Part shown: piece by piece, positions 8,549 to 18,135 of the stretch | How the letters are laid out: each line of letters opens with the position of its first letter | Numbering within the stretch: position 1 is the stretch's first letter | Assembly: GCA_027005735.1 (NCBI GenBank) | Contig: JALTLF010000214.1 | Coordinates: 1 to 36,248, forward strand | Direction: 5' to 3' | DNA: 36,248 bases | Source: Chromatiales bacterium | Lineage (GTDB): Bacteria; Pseudomonadota; Gammaproteobacteria; CAMYNG01 | Made by a program: the position numbers and the translations under genes | The notes under the pieces: model-generated | Told to the model about the DNA's origin: nothing | The model's input: only the letters and a program-made list of their open reading frames with translations | The model's database searches: none

Positions 8549-8580
8549 GCCCGTGTCGGCCACGGTGGGTCGGCACGGGC
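8549..8580 (+). other. Strong RNA hairpin between SulP and APC permease genes
   Basis: GCCCGTGTCGGCC-ACGGTG-GGTCGGCACGGGC: 13 bp stem including two G-U pairs; no T-run follows. Confidence 0.5.
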
Positions 8581-8620
8581 GCCCGGTGACGACTTTCCTG
8601 GCCCCGGGAACCGTGGGGAC

Positions 8621-9949
8621 GTGCAGGTGAAGAACAACAACAACTTTCACATTCACCGCCGGCGCAACAAGGCCCTGGGCGTGCCCGAGCTCATTGCCAT
8701 CGCGCTGGGCGGCATGGTCGGTGGCGGGATCTTCACCGTCCTTGGTATCTCCGTCGCCACCATCGGCGCCTGGACGCCGGTGGCGATCGCCGTCGGCGGC
8801 GCCATTGCGGCGCTGGCGGCCTATTCCTATATAAAGCTCGGCGTATACTACCGGGACGAAGGGGCCACCTACGCGTTCTACAAGAAGACCTTTCCGCGCA
8901 CTCCCTTTGCGGCCTCCCTCATCGGCTGGTGGGTGATCTTCGGCTATATCAGCACCCTGGCATTGTATGCCTACACCTTCGCCTCCTATGCCATCGCCGA
9001 CTTCGCCTTTGCCGATGTCGAGTGGGTGCGCAAGCTGGTGGCAGGCGGCATTATTCTGGCCTTCACGCTGGTCAACCTGTGGAGCGTGAAGGGCATGGGG
9101 CGCATCGAGGATCTCATGGTCTACACCAAGCTGGCGATCCTGGTGCTCATCTCCGTGGTACTCGTCATCAACGGCAAGACGACCATCCCCGAGCTCATCG
9201 AAAACGACCATCAGTTCTCCGTCATGGGGATCCTCATCGTTGCATCGGTGACCTTCGTGGCCTACGAGGGCTTCCAGCTGGTGATCAATGCGGTCAACGA
9301 GATGGAGACGCCGGAGCGCAACATCCCCCGGGCCATCTACGCGGCCATCGTGCTGGCGGTGGCGATCTATGTCATCATCGCCCTTGGCGCCATCCTTGCC
9401 ATCCCCTTCGACGACATCGTTCGCGACCAGGAATACGCCCTTGCCGCCGGCGCGCAGGACGTGCTGGGCGCCTGGGGAAGCGGCCTGGTGATCGCCGGCG
9501 CGCTACTTGCCACCAGCAGCGCCATCAGCGGCACCATTTTCGGCGCCTCCAGGCAGATGGCGGTGATCGCCCACGATGGTTACTTTCCCGCCATTCTCGC
9601 CAGGCGGCGCGCGCGCATTCCCGTCCATGCCATCATCAGCATGGCGCTGTGCGCCTTTGCCCTGATCCTCGTCGGCTCCCTGCGCGTGATCCTCGAGTTT
9701 GGCAGTGTGACCTTTTTGCTGGTATCCCTGATGATGGCCTGGGCCAACTTCCGCATCCGGGAGAAGACGCGCTCTTCCACCCTGGTGACCCTGCTCGCCA
9801 TCCTTGGACTGCTGGGCGGTACGGTATTCATTTTCTACTATGAAATGAGCACGCAGCCGGAACAGCTTGTTTTCATCGGCGGCCTGTATGTCCTGCTGTC
9901 GGTTTCCGCCTGGCTGTTCGCACGCTACCGGAGAGACCACCCCCTGTAG
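8621..9949 (+). CDS. APC-family amino acid permease
   Basis: ORF 8492..9949; GTG starts at 8621 or 8627 fit the domain boundary (VKNNNNFHIHRRRNKALGVPELIAIALGGMVGGGIFTVLG). About 12 hydrophobic segments. Confidence 0.85.
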   Translation: MQVKNNNNFHIHRRRNKALGVPELIAIALGGMVGGGIFTVLGISVATIGAWTPVAIAVGGAIAALAAYSYIKLGVYYRDEGATYAFYKKTFPRTPFAASLIGWWVIFGYISTLALYAYTFASYAIADFAFADVEWVRKLVAGGIILAFTLVNLWSVKGMGRIEDLMVYTKLAILVLISVVLVINGKTTIPELIENDHQFSVMGILIVASVTFVAYEGFQLVINAVNEMETPERNIPRAIYAAIVLAVAIYVIIALGAILAIPFDDIVRDQEYALAAGAQDVLGAWGSGLVIAGALLATSSAISGTIFGASRQMAVIAHDGYFPAILARRRARIPVHAIISMALCAFALILVGSLRVILEFGSVTFLLVSLMMAWANFRIREKTRSSTLVTLLAILGLLGGTVFIFYYEMSTQPEQLVFIGGLYVLLSVSAWLFARYRRDHPL

Positions 9950-10049
9950 GTCATCGCACACGGGCGGGGAAGGATGAACGTCGCCCCTGCGGGTGGTATA
10001 GTCGGGCGGACGGTGGCGCCGGCATGTTTCCCCCTCAAACCGCGGAGAA

Positions 10050-11021
10050 TTGTTCCCCTTGGAAACCCAGAAAGAGTTCCTCACCCTGCGTGAACACATC
10101 CAGGGCGTTATCGTGGGTCAGGCGGCGCTCATCGATCAGATCCTCGTCGGCCTGCTGACCGGTGGCCATCTGCTGCTGGAGGGACCGCCCGGCGTGGCCA
10201 AGACCACCGCCGTCAAGGCGCTCGCCAGCGGGGTACACGCCAGTTTTCAGCGTATCCAGTTTACTCCGGACCTGATGCCCTCGGATCTCACCGGTAGCGA
10301 GATCTTCGATCCCCGTGAATCGCGTTTCGAATTCTCCCCCGGCCCCCTCTTCCACCAGATCGTGCTGGCCGACGAGATCAATCGCGCGCCGCCCAAGGTC
10401 CAGTCGGCGCTGCTGGAAGCCATGGAGGAACACCAGGTCACGGTGGGCAATACCACCCACCCCCTGCCCGAGCTGTTCGTGGTCATGGCGACCCAGAATC
10501 CGCTCGAACAGGCAGGCACCTATCCTCTGCCCGAGGCCCAGCTCGATCGTTTTCTGTTGCACGTCCTCATCGATTATCCCGACGAGGACGAGGAGTTTGA
10601 TATCCTGCAACGCGATCGCGAGAGCCACTTCGGTGAAGATGCCGAAGGGATCGAAACACGTCTGCATCCGGCGACGGTATTGCGGGCGCGCCGCGAGGTG
10701 GCCGAGATCCACATCGAGCCGGAACTGGAAAAATATATCGTGCGCCTGGTGCAGGCGACCCGCCAGCCAGAGCAGTGGCGGCCGGAATGGCAGGACTACG
10801 TGGAGTACGGCGCCTCGCCACGTGCCAGCCTGGCACTGGTGCGCTCCGCCTCCGCCCTGGCGTACCTGAACGGGCGTGACTATGTCGTGCCGGACGACAT
10901 CCTTGCGCTCGCCCCCTCGGTCCTGCGTCACCGGGTATTGCCGGCGTTTACCGCACGCAGCGAGGGCCTCGACAGCGACGCCATCATCGCGGCGCTCCTC
11001 GAGGCCATCCCCGTTCCCTGA
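10050..11021 (+). CDS. MoxR-family AAA+ ATPase
   Basis: Walker A LLLEGPPGVAKTTAVKAL; Walker B LADEINRAPPKVQSALLEAMEEHQVT; VMATQNPLEQAGTYPLPEAQLDRF. TTG start. Confidence 0.93.
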   Translation: MFPLETQKEFLTLREHIQGVIVGQAALIDQILVGLLTGGHLLLEGPPGVAKTTAVKALASGVHASFQRIQFTPDLMPSDLTGSEIFDPRESRFEFSPGPLFHQIVLADEINRAPPKVQSALLEAMEEHQVTVGNTTHPLPELFVVMATQNPLEQAGTYPLPEAQLDRFLLHVLIDYPDEDEEFDILQRDRESHFGEDAEGIETRLHPATVLRARREVAEIHIEPELEKYIVRLVQATRQPEQWRPEWQDYVEYGASPRASLALVRSASALAYLNGRDYVVPDDILALAPSVLRHRVLPAFTARSEGLDSDAIIAALLEAIPVP

Positions 11022-11023
11022 TC

Positions 11024-12064
11024 ATGGTCGTTCCGCTGCGCGAAAGGCCACCGCATCCCCACCGGAGGGGACCGGCAAGCCGCATGCACCGCTTGCGAAG
11101 ACTGCTTGGCCATATCTTCCCCGCGCGTCCCGGCGGCGGCCATGTTCCCGCCCGCGAGCCCTTGCTGGACGACATGGATCTGCGCCGTATCCGTGAACTC
11201 GCCCTTTCCCCCGCGGCCCACCTGCCCCTCGGCGCACGGGAGAGTCACGCGATACTCGCCGGCGAGCGGCAGGCGCCGTTCGCCGGGGGCGGGATCGAAT
11301 TTGCCGAGCACCGCGCTTTTCAGCCCGGCGATTCCCCGCGTTTCATCAACTGGCGTCTCTATGGTCGCAGTGGACAGTTGTTCGTGCGGCGTTTCCAGGA
11401 GGAACGGCGGGAACAGCTTTTTCTCCTCATCGACCAGCGTGCCGCCATGTGGTTTGGCACCCGCCGACGCCTGAAGGTGGCGCGGGCGCTGGCGCAGGCC
11501 GTCTTCCTCGCCCAGGTGGCCGAACACAGGCAGATGGAGATCGGCGCAGCCGTGCTGTCGGATCACCTGGACTGGCATGCGCCGCGACGGCGTTTCGCCG
11601 CACTGGCGCCGCTGTTCGCGCAACTGAACCGGCAAGCCGATCCGGTCGGCCTGTCCCGGCATGAACCCGCCCTGAATGCGATCCTGCCCCAACTGGCGCT
11701 GCGGATCCCACGGGGGAGCACCGTGTGCCTCATCAGCGACTTTCACGATCTCGATGCCGACAGTGTCGCGCTTCTCCATGCCCTCGCCCGGCACCATTCG
11801 CTGACAGCATTCCACGTCCAGGATCCCATCGAGTTGCAACTGCCGCGACAGGGGCGTTATAGCATCGCCGATGCCGCGCGGCCCGACGTGACACGCGTCA
11901 TCGACTGCGACGATGCGGCCCGGCGTCGCCAGTGGCAGGCAAGACTCGATGAAAGGAACGCCCGCCTGCGCGACTGGCTGGGGCAGGGCGGCGCCATCTG
12001 TCATCACTGTCTGACCACGGACGACTGGCAGGATCTGCTTCATCCCGGCCGGAGTGATACCTGA
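11024..12064 (+). CDS. DUF58 domain protein
   Basis: GGGIEFAEHRAFQPGDSPRFINWRLYGRSGQLFVRRFQEER is the DUF58 signature; follows moxR. Confidence 0.85.
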   Translation: MVVPLRERPPHPHRRGPASRMHRLRRLLGHIFPARPGGGHVPAREPLLDDMDLRRIRELALSPAAHLPLGARESHAILAGERQAPFAGGGIEFAEHRAFQPGDSPRFINWRLYGRSGQLFVRRFQEERREQLFLLIDQRAAMWFGTRRRLKVARALAQAVFLAQVAEHRQMEIGAAVLSDHLDWHAPRRRFAALAPLFAQLNRQADPVGLSRHEPALNAILPQLALRIPRGSTVCLISDFHDLDADSVALLHALARHHSLTAFHVQDPIELQLPRQGRYSIADAARPDVTRVIDCDDAARRRQWQARLDERNARLRDWLGQGGAICHHCLTTDDWQDLLHPGRSDT

Positions 12065-12533
12065 TATGGCCATGCCCTCCCCGGCCGGCGGATCAGACGG
12101 CGGACCGGCCAGCTGGATCGACATCCTGCCGCCACCCGAGGCCGATCCCCTTGGGCCGGGGATGATCCTCTTCATGGTGGTGGTCCTTGTCCTGGGCCTG
12201 CTGCTGGCATGGCTGGCGTGGCGTCATCCGAAGTTGCGCGGCCTGGCGGGAATGCACCGGCTCATGCGGCGGTGGCGACGCGGCGCCATCGCACCGCGCC
12301 AGTCCCTCTATCAGGCCGGGCGACTGTTGCAGACGGCCTGGTCGGCAAATCGGCTCGAGGATCTGTCGCCGCCGAAGGCGGACGCGGATGCGTGGCGGGG
12401 CTTCTGTCGTCGATTGCGGGAAGCGCAGTTTTCCGCCCGTGAGCCGGATGGGGAGAGCGTGGCAGGGCTCCTGCGCGAGACCCGGCGCTGGTTGCGGGCG
12501 GCTCCGCTGAGGAAGCGTGCGCATGACGGGTGA
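12054..12533 (+). CDS. DUF4381-like membrane protein of the MoxR/Bat operon
   Basis: One TM helix (MILFMVVVLVLGLLLAWLAW) followed by a charged cytosolic region; overlaps both neighbours in a tight operon. Confidence 0.65.
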   Translation: MIPDMAMPSPAGGSDGGPASWIDILPPPEADPLGPGMILFMVVVLVLGLLLAWLAWRHPKLRGLAGMHRLMRRWRRGAIAPRQSLYQAGRLLQTAWSANRLEDLSPPKADADAWRGFCRRLREAQFSAREPDGESVAGLLRETRRWLRAAPLRKRAHDG

Positions 12534-13581
12534 GATCGTTTTCCAGCAAGCCAACTGGCTGGCCCTCCTCCCCGTGGCCCTGCTGGCCTGGGCCGTGCTG
12601 GCATGGCGTTTCCCGCACATGCTGGTGGACTTCGCCGCCCCCTGGCGCATGCTTGCCCGGCGAGTCTATCGCCACCCCTTGCTGGCGGGTCAGTTGGCGG
12701 GCGAATCGGGGCGGCCGCGATCATCCTGGTACGCGTGGGGGATGCGCTGGCTGGCCTGGCCGGGTTTCATCGTGCTGGTACTGCTGGCCCTGGCGGCGCC
12801 GGTGCAAAACGGCCAGCGGCTCCCGGATCCGCCTTCCCATCGCGATATCATGTTCGTCATCGATACCTCCATCAGCCTGGTGCTCAGGGACTATGTGCTC
12901 GGTGGCAGGCCGGTGTCGCGCGAAAAGGTTCTCAAGGACGTGCTCGCGGGTTTCGCGCGGGACCTGCGCGGCAACCGCCTCGGCCTGATCGCCTTCTCGG
13001 AGCAGGCCTATACCTGGGTGCCGCTCACCGAGGACCACGCCCTGTTGCGTTATCAACTGGCACGCCTGGCGCCGGCACGGCTGACCGGGCGGACCAGCCG
13101 GCTGGGTGAGGCCCTGCTCTATATCGCCAAGCGCCATGGCAGGACGGCGGCGGGTGCGTCGCCGCCGGTCTTCGTGCTCATCAGCGACGCCAACCGTCCG
13201 GGGCGTGAAATCGATCCACGCGTTGCCGCCGCCTGGCTGGCGAAGCAGGGTATCGTCCTGCACACCATTGCCCTCGGCGCCGGGGCACGCGGCGCCGTGG
13301 AAGGCGGGCCTTCGGATCTCATCTACCAGCCAATGAATATCCAGTTACTGGAAGAAGTGGCCGCGGCGGCCGGCGGCAGCTTTTTCTGGGCGCGGGACAG
13401 GGCGAGTCTCGATGCCGCGCTGTCGGTGATCCGCGCGACGGCGAGATCGCCGGACACACCGCTGCCGGAGTACGTGGCCATCCCCCTCTATCCCTGGGCG
13501 CTGGGGACGGGACTCCTGTGGATCCTGCTGTGGCAGGTTCCGATCCTGCTACGCGGACGTGATAGCTCGGCGGGGCCATGA
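12517..13581 (+). CDS. VWA-domain membrane protein, BatA-like
   Basis: MIDAS DTSIS (IMFVIDTSISLVL), LISDANR, flanking TM helices. Confidence 0.85.
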   Translation: MRMTGEIVFQQANWLALLPVALLAWAVLAWRFPHMLVDFAAPWRMLARRVYRHPLLAGQLAGESGRPRSSWYAWGMRWLAWPGFIVLVLLALAAPVQNGQRLPDPPSHRDIMFVIDTSISLVLRDYVLGGRPVSREKVLKDVLAGFARDLRGNRLGLIAFSEQAYTWVPLTEDHALLRYQLARLAPARLTGRTSRLGEALLYIAKRHGRTAAGASPPVFVLISDANRPGREIDPRVAAAWLAKQGIVLHTIALGAGARGAVEGGPSDLIYQPMNIQLLEEVAAAAGGSFFWARDRASLDAALSVIRATARSPDTPLPEYVAIPLYPWALGTGLLWILLWQVPILLRGRDSSAGP

Positions 13582-15395
13582 TGGATCTCTCCGCCGTCGT
13601 CCTGCGCCAACCCCTGTGGCTGCTGCTGGCACTGGTGCCGTTCGCGGCCCTGTTGCTGGCATGGTTGCGGCAGGGTTTGCGTGGTGACGGATACGCGGAA
13701 CGCCAACTCCTGCCCTGGGCGCTCATGGGAAGCCGGCGATCCCGCGGCGAGATCCTGCGACGGGTGTTGCTCGTCCTCGCCTGGGCGGGATTTGCCCTGG
13801 CCATGGCCGGTCCCCGCGAGGCCCTGCGGAGCTGGCAGGCGGATCACGCCCGGGACGTGCCCGTGGTGGTCCTGGTGGACGTCTCCCGTTCCATGGCGGT
13901 GATGGATGGCGGACTGAGCCGCATCGCGCGGGCACGCATCGAGCTCCTGGATCTGCTGAAGCAGGTGAAGCATGTGCGCATGGGGATCACGGTGTTTGGC
14001 GCCCGCGCGCACCTGCTCGCCCCGCTGACCCATGACCGCGTCCTCCTGCGGCACTATGTGGGCCTGTTGCGCACCGATCTGTTGCCCACCGCGGGTTCGG
14101 ACATCGACATGGCCCTCGCCAGCGCACAGGGGCAACTGGCGGACGCCGGCATGCCCGGCGCCATTCTGCTCATCAGCGATGGCGACTATCAGCTCGACGC
14201 CGAGGCCCGCGCGAGGTTGGAGACACGGCTCGGCGCCCTGCGTCGTGCCGGCATTCGTCTCTACGTGCTCGGCGTTGGCAGCGAACAGGCGCGGGCCATT
14301 CCCGATGCCGCCAAGGGCTGGCTCCACTACCGGGGAAAGGCGGTGACCACGCGGCGTGACCGCCGGCTGCTGCGGCGACTGGCCGAGGTCGGTGGCGGCC
14401 GCTACAGCGACGCGCAAAATGGCAACGGGGACTGGGCGCGACTCTATGGCGAGGGGATCGCCGGGCTGTTGCGCCGTGACGGCGGGCACGTGGCAGGCGG
14501 GCGTGAATACGTCCTCTGGCGTGAGCTGTATCACTGGCCCCTGTTGTTCGCAGCCGGCCTGTTCCTCCTCGCCCATCTTCGCCGTCCCCGGGCAGGGGGA
14601 CAGGTCGTCGTCCTGTTGCTGCTCACGCCCCTGCTGTTCTCCCCGCCGCCGGCGTCGGCCGACGACGCGGCGGAGGCCTATGCGCTCGGCATGCAGGCCT
14701 GGGCGCGAGGGGATTTTGCCGACGCTCAGGCACGTTTTGCGCGGCTGCCCGGCTATCGCGCGCGCATGGGAGAAGGCGCGGCGCGCTACCGGCAGGGGCA
14801 GTACCGCGGGGCCGCCACGGCGTTCATCCAGGCCGTGCTGCAGGCAACGGATGATGATCAACGCAGCCGGGCCCTGTTCAACCTGGCCAACAGTTACTTT
14901 CGTCTCGAAGACTATGCGCAGGCGGCCAGCCTCTACGAGGACGTGTTGCGTTACCGCCCCGCCTGGCAGGCGGCGAAAAACAATCTCGAGTTCGCCCGCG
15001 CCCTGCAGGCACGCGTGGAGGCGGCGACGATCCCGCGCGCCGGGGGCCGGGCCGGGCGGGGGCCGGGATCGGCGCGCCTGCCCCCTGGCAGTGATCCCGG
15101 CGAGGGCGGCGTCGGCCTCGACGAGGCGGCCACCGCGATGCCTATCCTGCCGCCCCTGCCCGCCTCGCCGCGGGAGAGCACCGACGCCGCCGATGCCGCC
15201 GCGGTGGGCGGGGCCGAACGCTATCGCGACGAGGCCTGGACCTACACCATCGATGACATGGCCTTTCTGCCGCAACAACTGGAACGTCTCTCCGGCGACG
15301 AGGCGGTGATCTGGCAGCGCCTGTTCGAGGCCGAAGAAGGATTTCACGCCCCCCTCGAGACACCGCGCGCGGTGCCGGGAGTGAGGCCATGGTGA
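13578..15395 (+). CDS. VWA plus TPR protein (BatB-BatC fusion-like)
   Basis: MIDAS VLVDVSRSMAVMDGG and LLISDGDYQLD; C-terminal TPR-like repeats (AEAYALGMQAWARGDFADAQARF, ALFNLANSYFRLEDYAQAASLYEDVLRYRP). Confidence 0.85.
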   Translation: MMDLSAVVLRQPLWLLLALVPFAALLLAWLRQGLRGDGYAERQLLPWALMGSRRSRGEILRRVLLVLAWAGFALAMAGPREALRSWQADHARDVPVVVLVDVSRSMAVMDGGLSRIARARIELLDLLKQVKHVRMGITVFGARAHLLAPLTHDRVLLRHYVGLLRTDLLPTAGSDIDMALASAQGQLADAGMPGAILLISDGDYQLDAEARARLETRLGALRRAGIRLYVLGVGSEQARAIPDAAKGWLHYRGKAVTTRRDRRLLRRLAEVGGGRYSDAQNGNGDWARLYGEGIAGLLRRDGGHVAGGREYVLWRELYHWPLLFAAGLFLLAHLRRPRAGGQVVVLLLLTPLLFSPPPASADDAAEAYALGMQAWARGDFADAQARFARLPGYRARMGEGAARYRQGQYRGAATAFIQAVLQATDDDQRSRALFNLANSYFRLEDYAQAASLYEDVLRYRPAWQAAKNNLEFARALQARVEAATIPRAGGRAGRGPGSARLPPGSDPGEGGVGLDEAATAMPILPPLPASPRESTDAADAAAVGGAERYRDEAWTYTIDDMAFLPQQLERLSGDEAVIWQRLFEAEEGFHAPLETPRAVPGVRPW

Positions 15396-16984
15396 GTCGG
15401 CGTGGGCACATTGGATGGGTGATCCTCGCTCTGCTGCTCCTGCCGCTGGTGGTGGCCGCGGCGCCGGCACCGGATCCTGTACCGGATCCGGCACCGGATC
15501 CCGCCCTGCGCGTGACGCTCTCCGCGCCGCGGGTGGAACTGGGAAAGTCCTTCCAGCTTCGGGTTTCCGCCCCGGCCAACGCGCCTGCGCTCGCGGAACT
15601 GGATCTCGCGCCCCTGTCCCGTGACTTCGTGGTGGAGGAAAGGGAAGCCGCCGTGGATACCGCGACGGGGAGACAGACACTGCGCCTGCGCCTGTCCCCC
15701 ACCGCCACGGGCACCTTGCGCCTGCCGGCCCTGCAACTGGGTCCCCTGCACAGCGCGCCGATGGGCATCGAGGTGACGCCGGCGGTGGATCCCAAGGTCC
15801 GTGCACCCGTTTATGTGCGCACGCAGGTGGATACGCGAACGCCCTGGCAGGGCCAGCAGGTGCGCCTGCGCATGGAAATCACGGCGCCGGTGGCGATCCT
15901 CAAGCTGCAACGGGACGCGCCCGACATCCCGGGTGTCCGTCTGCTTCCCCTGCCCCGTTCCACCGAGGCCGTGATAGTGGACGGCCGCGCCATGACACGC
16001 CATGTCCTGCAATGGGCGCTGTTCGTCGATACACCCGGCACGCGGCGCCTGCGTCTGCCGGCGGTGGCCTATGTTCGCGACGGCATCGTCACGCACCGTT
16101 TCCATTTTCCCGACACGGTGTTCGAGGTGCACCCCCTGCCCATCTACGTGCCTCCCACCATGAACATCGGGCGCGTCAGCGTCGAGCACCTCGACGCCCT
16201 GCCCCGGCTGGGTTTCAGCCAGGAACTCATGGTCTGGCGCCTGCGCCTGCGTGGCGAGGGGGTACCGGCCGCCCGCCTGCCGGATGTCAGCGCCCTGCAC
16301 GGCGGCACGGACGCCATGCTGATCTACCCGCCGCGGGTACGGCGCCGCGACGAAGCCGCGCATGGGGGCCTGCGCGGCGAGGCGGTATTCGATGTCCCGT
16401 TCAAGGTGGTGCGCAGTGGCCTGGTGCGCAGCCCCGAGGTGGTGGTGCGCTATTTCGATCCGGTGCGCGGCGTGCTGGGTCAGAGCCGGCTGCCGTCGCG
16501 CCTCCACCTGTTCCTGCCACGCTGGCTGGCGTGGTCGCTCGCCGTGGTCCTGTTACCCATCCTCGCGCGACTGGCATGGCGGCTCGCCGCCCGACTGTGG
16601 CGGCGCTGGCGCAAGCTGGCCGAGTACACGAGGATCCTGCGAGCGCTCGCCGAGGCCGACAGTCCGCACGCGCTGCGTGCCTGTATCGCGCGCAGTGCCG
16701 CCGTGGAAGGCTGGCCCCCGGGTCTCAGCGTGCGTGGCTGGCATGGGCGCTGGCAGGCGACGTATGGCGCCGTCGTCCCGGCACCCATGGCGTCGTTCCA
16801 TGCCGCCCTGTACGGGGGCAAGGGTGGAGACGGCATCACGGAAGACATGCGGCAATGCCTGCAGGCATTGTTTCGATACCGCCGGCGACACCTGTGCGGC
16901 CTGGCCTGGGCACGGCGCGGCGGGATCAGCAGGGCAGGCGCAGGCAGAAGCAGGCGCCTCCGCCGGGATTGTTGTCCGCGGTGA
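15389..16984 (+). CDS. BatD-like oxygen-tolerance protein
   Basis: Signal peptide, long beta-rich ectodomain (VRTQVDTRTPWQGQQVRLRMEI), TM helix near the C-terminus, last gene of the MoxR/Bat operon. Confidence 0.8.
   Translation: MVSRRGHIGWVILALLLLPLVVAAAPAPDPVPDPAPDPALRVTLSAPRVELGKSFQLRVSAPANAPALAELDLAPLSRDFVVEEREAAVDTATGRQTLRLRLSPTATGTLRLPALQLGPLHSAPMGIEVTPAVDPKVRAPVYVRTQVDTRTPWQGQQVRLRMEITAPVAILKLQRDAPDIPGVRLLPLPRSTEAVIVDGRAMTRHVLQWALFVDTPGTRRLRLPAVAYVRDGIVTHRFHFPDTVFEVHPLPIYVPPTMNIGRVSVEHLDALPRLGFSQELMVWRLRLRGEGVPAARLPDVSALHGGTDAMLIYPPRVRRRDEAAHGGLRGEAVFDVPFKVVRSGLVRSPEVVVRYFDPVRGVLGQSRLPSRLHLFLPRWLAWSLAVVLLPILARLAWRLAARLWRRWRKLAEYTRILRALAEADSPHALRACIARSAAVEGWPPGLSVRGWHGRWQATYGAVVPAPMASFHAALYGGKGGDGITEDMRQCLQALFRYRRRHLCGLAWARRGGISRAGAGRSRRLRRDCCPR
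15466..15501 (+). repeat. 3 x 12 bp tandem repeat encoding a Pro-Asp linker
   Basis: GGCACCGGATCC TGTACCGGATCC GGCACCGGATCC, encoding APDPVPDPAPDP just after the signal peptide. Confidence 0.8.
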
Positions 16985-17978
16985 TGCGGCCCTGGTGCAA
17001 TTCGACGATGCGCCGGCTGAGCGAGAGGCCGATCCCCAGTCCTTTCTGGTGATGCAGGATATTGTCGACGCTGAACTCGGCGAACAGGGTGTTGAGGCGT
17101 TCGACCTCGATGCCCGGTCCCTGGTCGGAGACCGCGAGGACGTACTCTGCGCCCTCCACCCGGTCTTCCACTTCCACCACCGTCCCCTGCGGCGAATAGC
17201 GCAGGGCGTTTTCCAGCAGGCTCCACGCCGCCACGCGGAGGAGCTCGAAGCTGGCGGTGAAACAGGTCTCGGTGTTGCGCCGGAAGGTGACGTCCTCGCG
17301 GCGCCCGGGCGCCAGGCTGGCGAGTTTCTGTTCCAGCGAGCTCATGATGTCGTTGCTGTAGACCGGGTGTTGCTCCCAGGCAGTCTCGGAGCTCAGCTCG
17401 CTGAGCATCAGCACGCGGGCGATCTTTTCTTCCATGAGCAGACTCGCCTCGCGCACCGCGGCGATCATCTCGCGACTGGCCTCGGGCAAGTCGGGTTCGG
17501 CGGCAATCATGGAGGCATAGGAGGAGATGGCATTGAGCGGAGTACTGGTCTCGTGGGTGATCAGGGAGCGGAACTGCCGCTTGAGTTCCTCCACCTCGCT
17601 GTCCGCCCGGAAGCGCGACAGGACGGTGAGCCACGCGCACAGCTCCGCGGCATCGATCCCCGCAGCGATGATCTGCGCCACGCCCTGTTCATGGAGCCGG
17701 ATACGTGTGGCGGCATCAGCGGTATCGTCGCTGAGGACGACGATCTTCATGCTGTCGAGACCGTCTTCACGGCGCAGCGCCTCGATGGTCTCTGCGAGTT
17801 GCTCATCGAGTTCCGCGACCCGCAGGAGGAGGATCCCGGGGCGCAACTGCCTTACCCTGTCCGGGAGATCAGCGTCGAATGCGCAGTGGCGCAGGGTAAA
17901 GGCCTCGCCGAGGCGCGCGGTGAGCGAGGCAGTGGCGATTCCTTCGCGGGTGGCGAGCAGTAGCCGTGTGTTTTCCAT
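16926..17978 (-). CDS. Sensor histidine kinase with N-terminal degenerate receiver domain
   Basis: HATPase motifs LLENALRYSPQG, VSDQGPGIE, KGLGIGLSLSRRIVELHQG; His box FRSLITHETSTPLNAISS; N-terminal receiver-like fold with LLLRV in place of the usual LLLD[IV]. Confidence 0.8.
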   Translation of the reverse strand: MENTRLLLATREGIATASLTARLGEAFTLRHCAFDADLPDRVRQLRPGILLLRVAELDEQLAETIEALRREDGLDSMKIVVLSDDTADAATRIRLHEQGVAQIIAAGIDAAELCAWLTVLSRFRADSEVEELKRQFRSLITHETSTPLNAISSYASMIAAEPDLPEASREMIAAVREASLLMEEKIARVLMLSELSSETAWEQHPVYSNDIMSSLEQKLASLAPGRREDVTFRRNTETCFTASFELLRVAAWSLLENALRYSPQGTVVEVEDRVEGAEYVLAVSDQGPGIEVERLNTLFAEFSVDNILHHQKGLGIGLSLSRRIVELHQGRITADNNPGGGACFCLRLPC

Positions 17979-18135
17979 CAGGTGCCTTCCCTGGTCGTGG
18001 TGTGACGTGCTGACGGGACGTCAGTGACGAGGCTGGAGAGCATTGTCCTCCCTTTTCGCTAAAGTAATATATAAAGTGTGTCTCCTGCCTGTCTTTTCGG
18101 CATCCCGCCACGGTTCTTTACCGCGGAAAACGGCA

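Noticed and set aside
7518-8576. 352 aa antisense ORF opposite SulP
   Set aside because: No recognisable motif; SulP has clear family signatures on the plus strand.
13488-15806. 772 aa antisense ORF opposite the Bat genes
   Set aside because: Pro/Arg/Gly/His-rich translation with no motif; plus-strand VWA/TPR genes explain the region.
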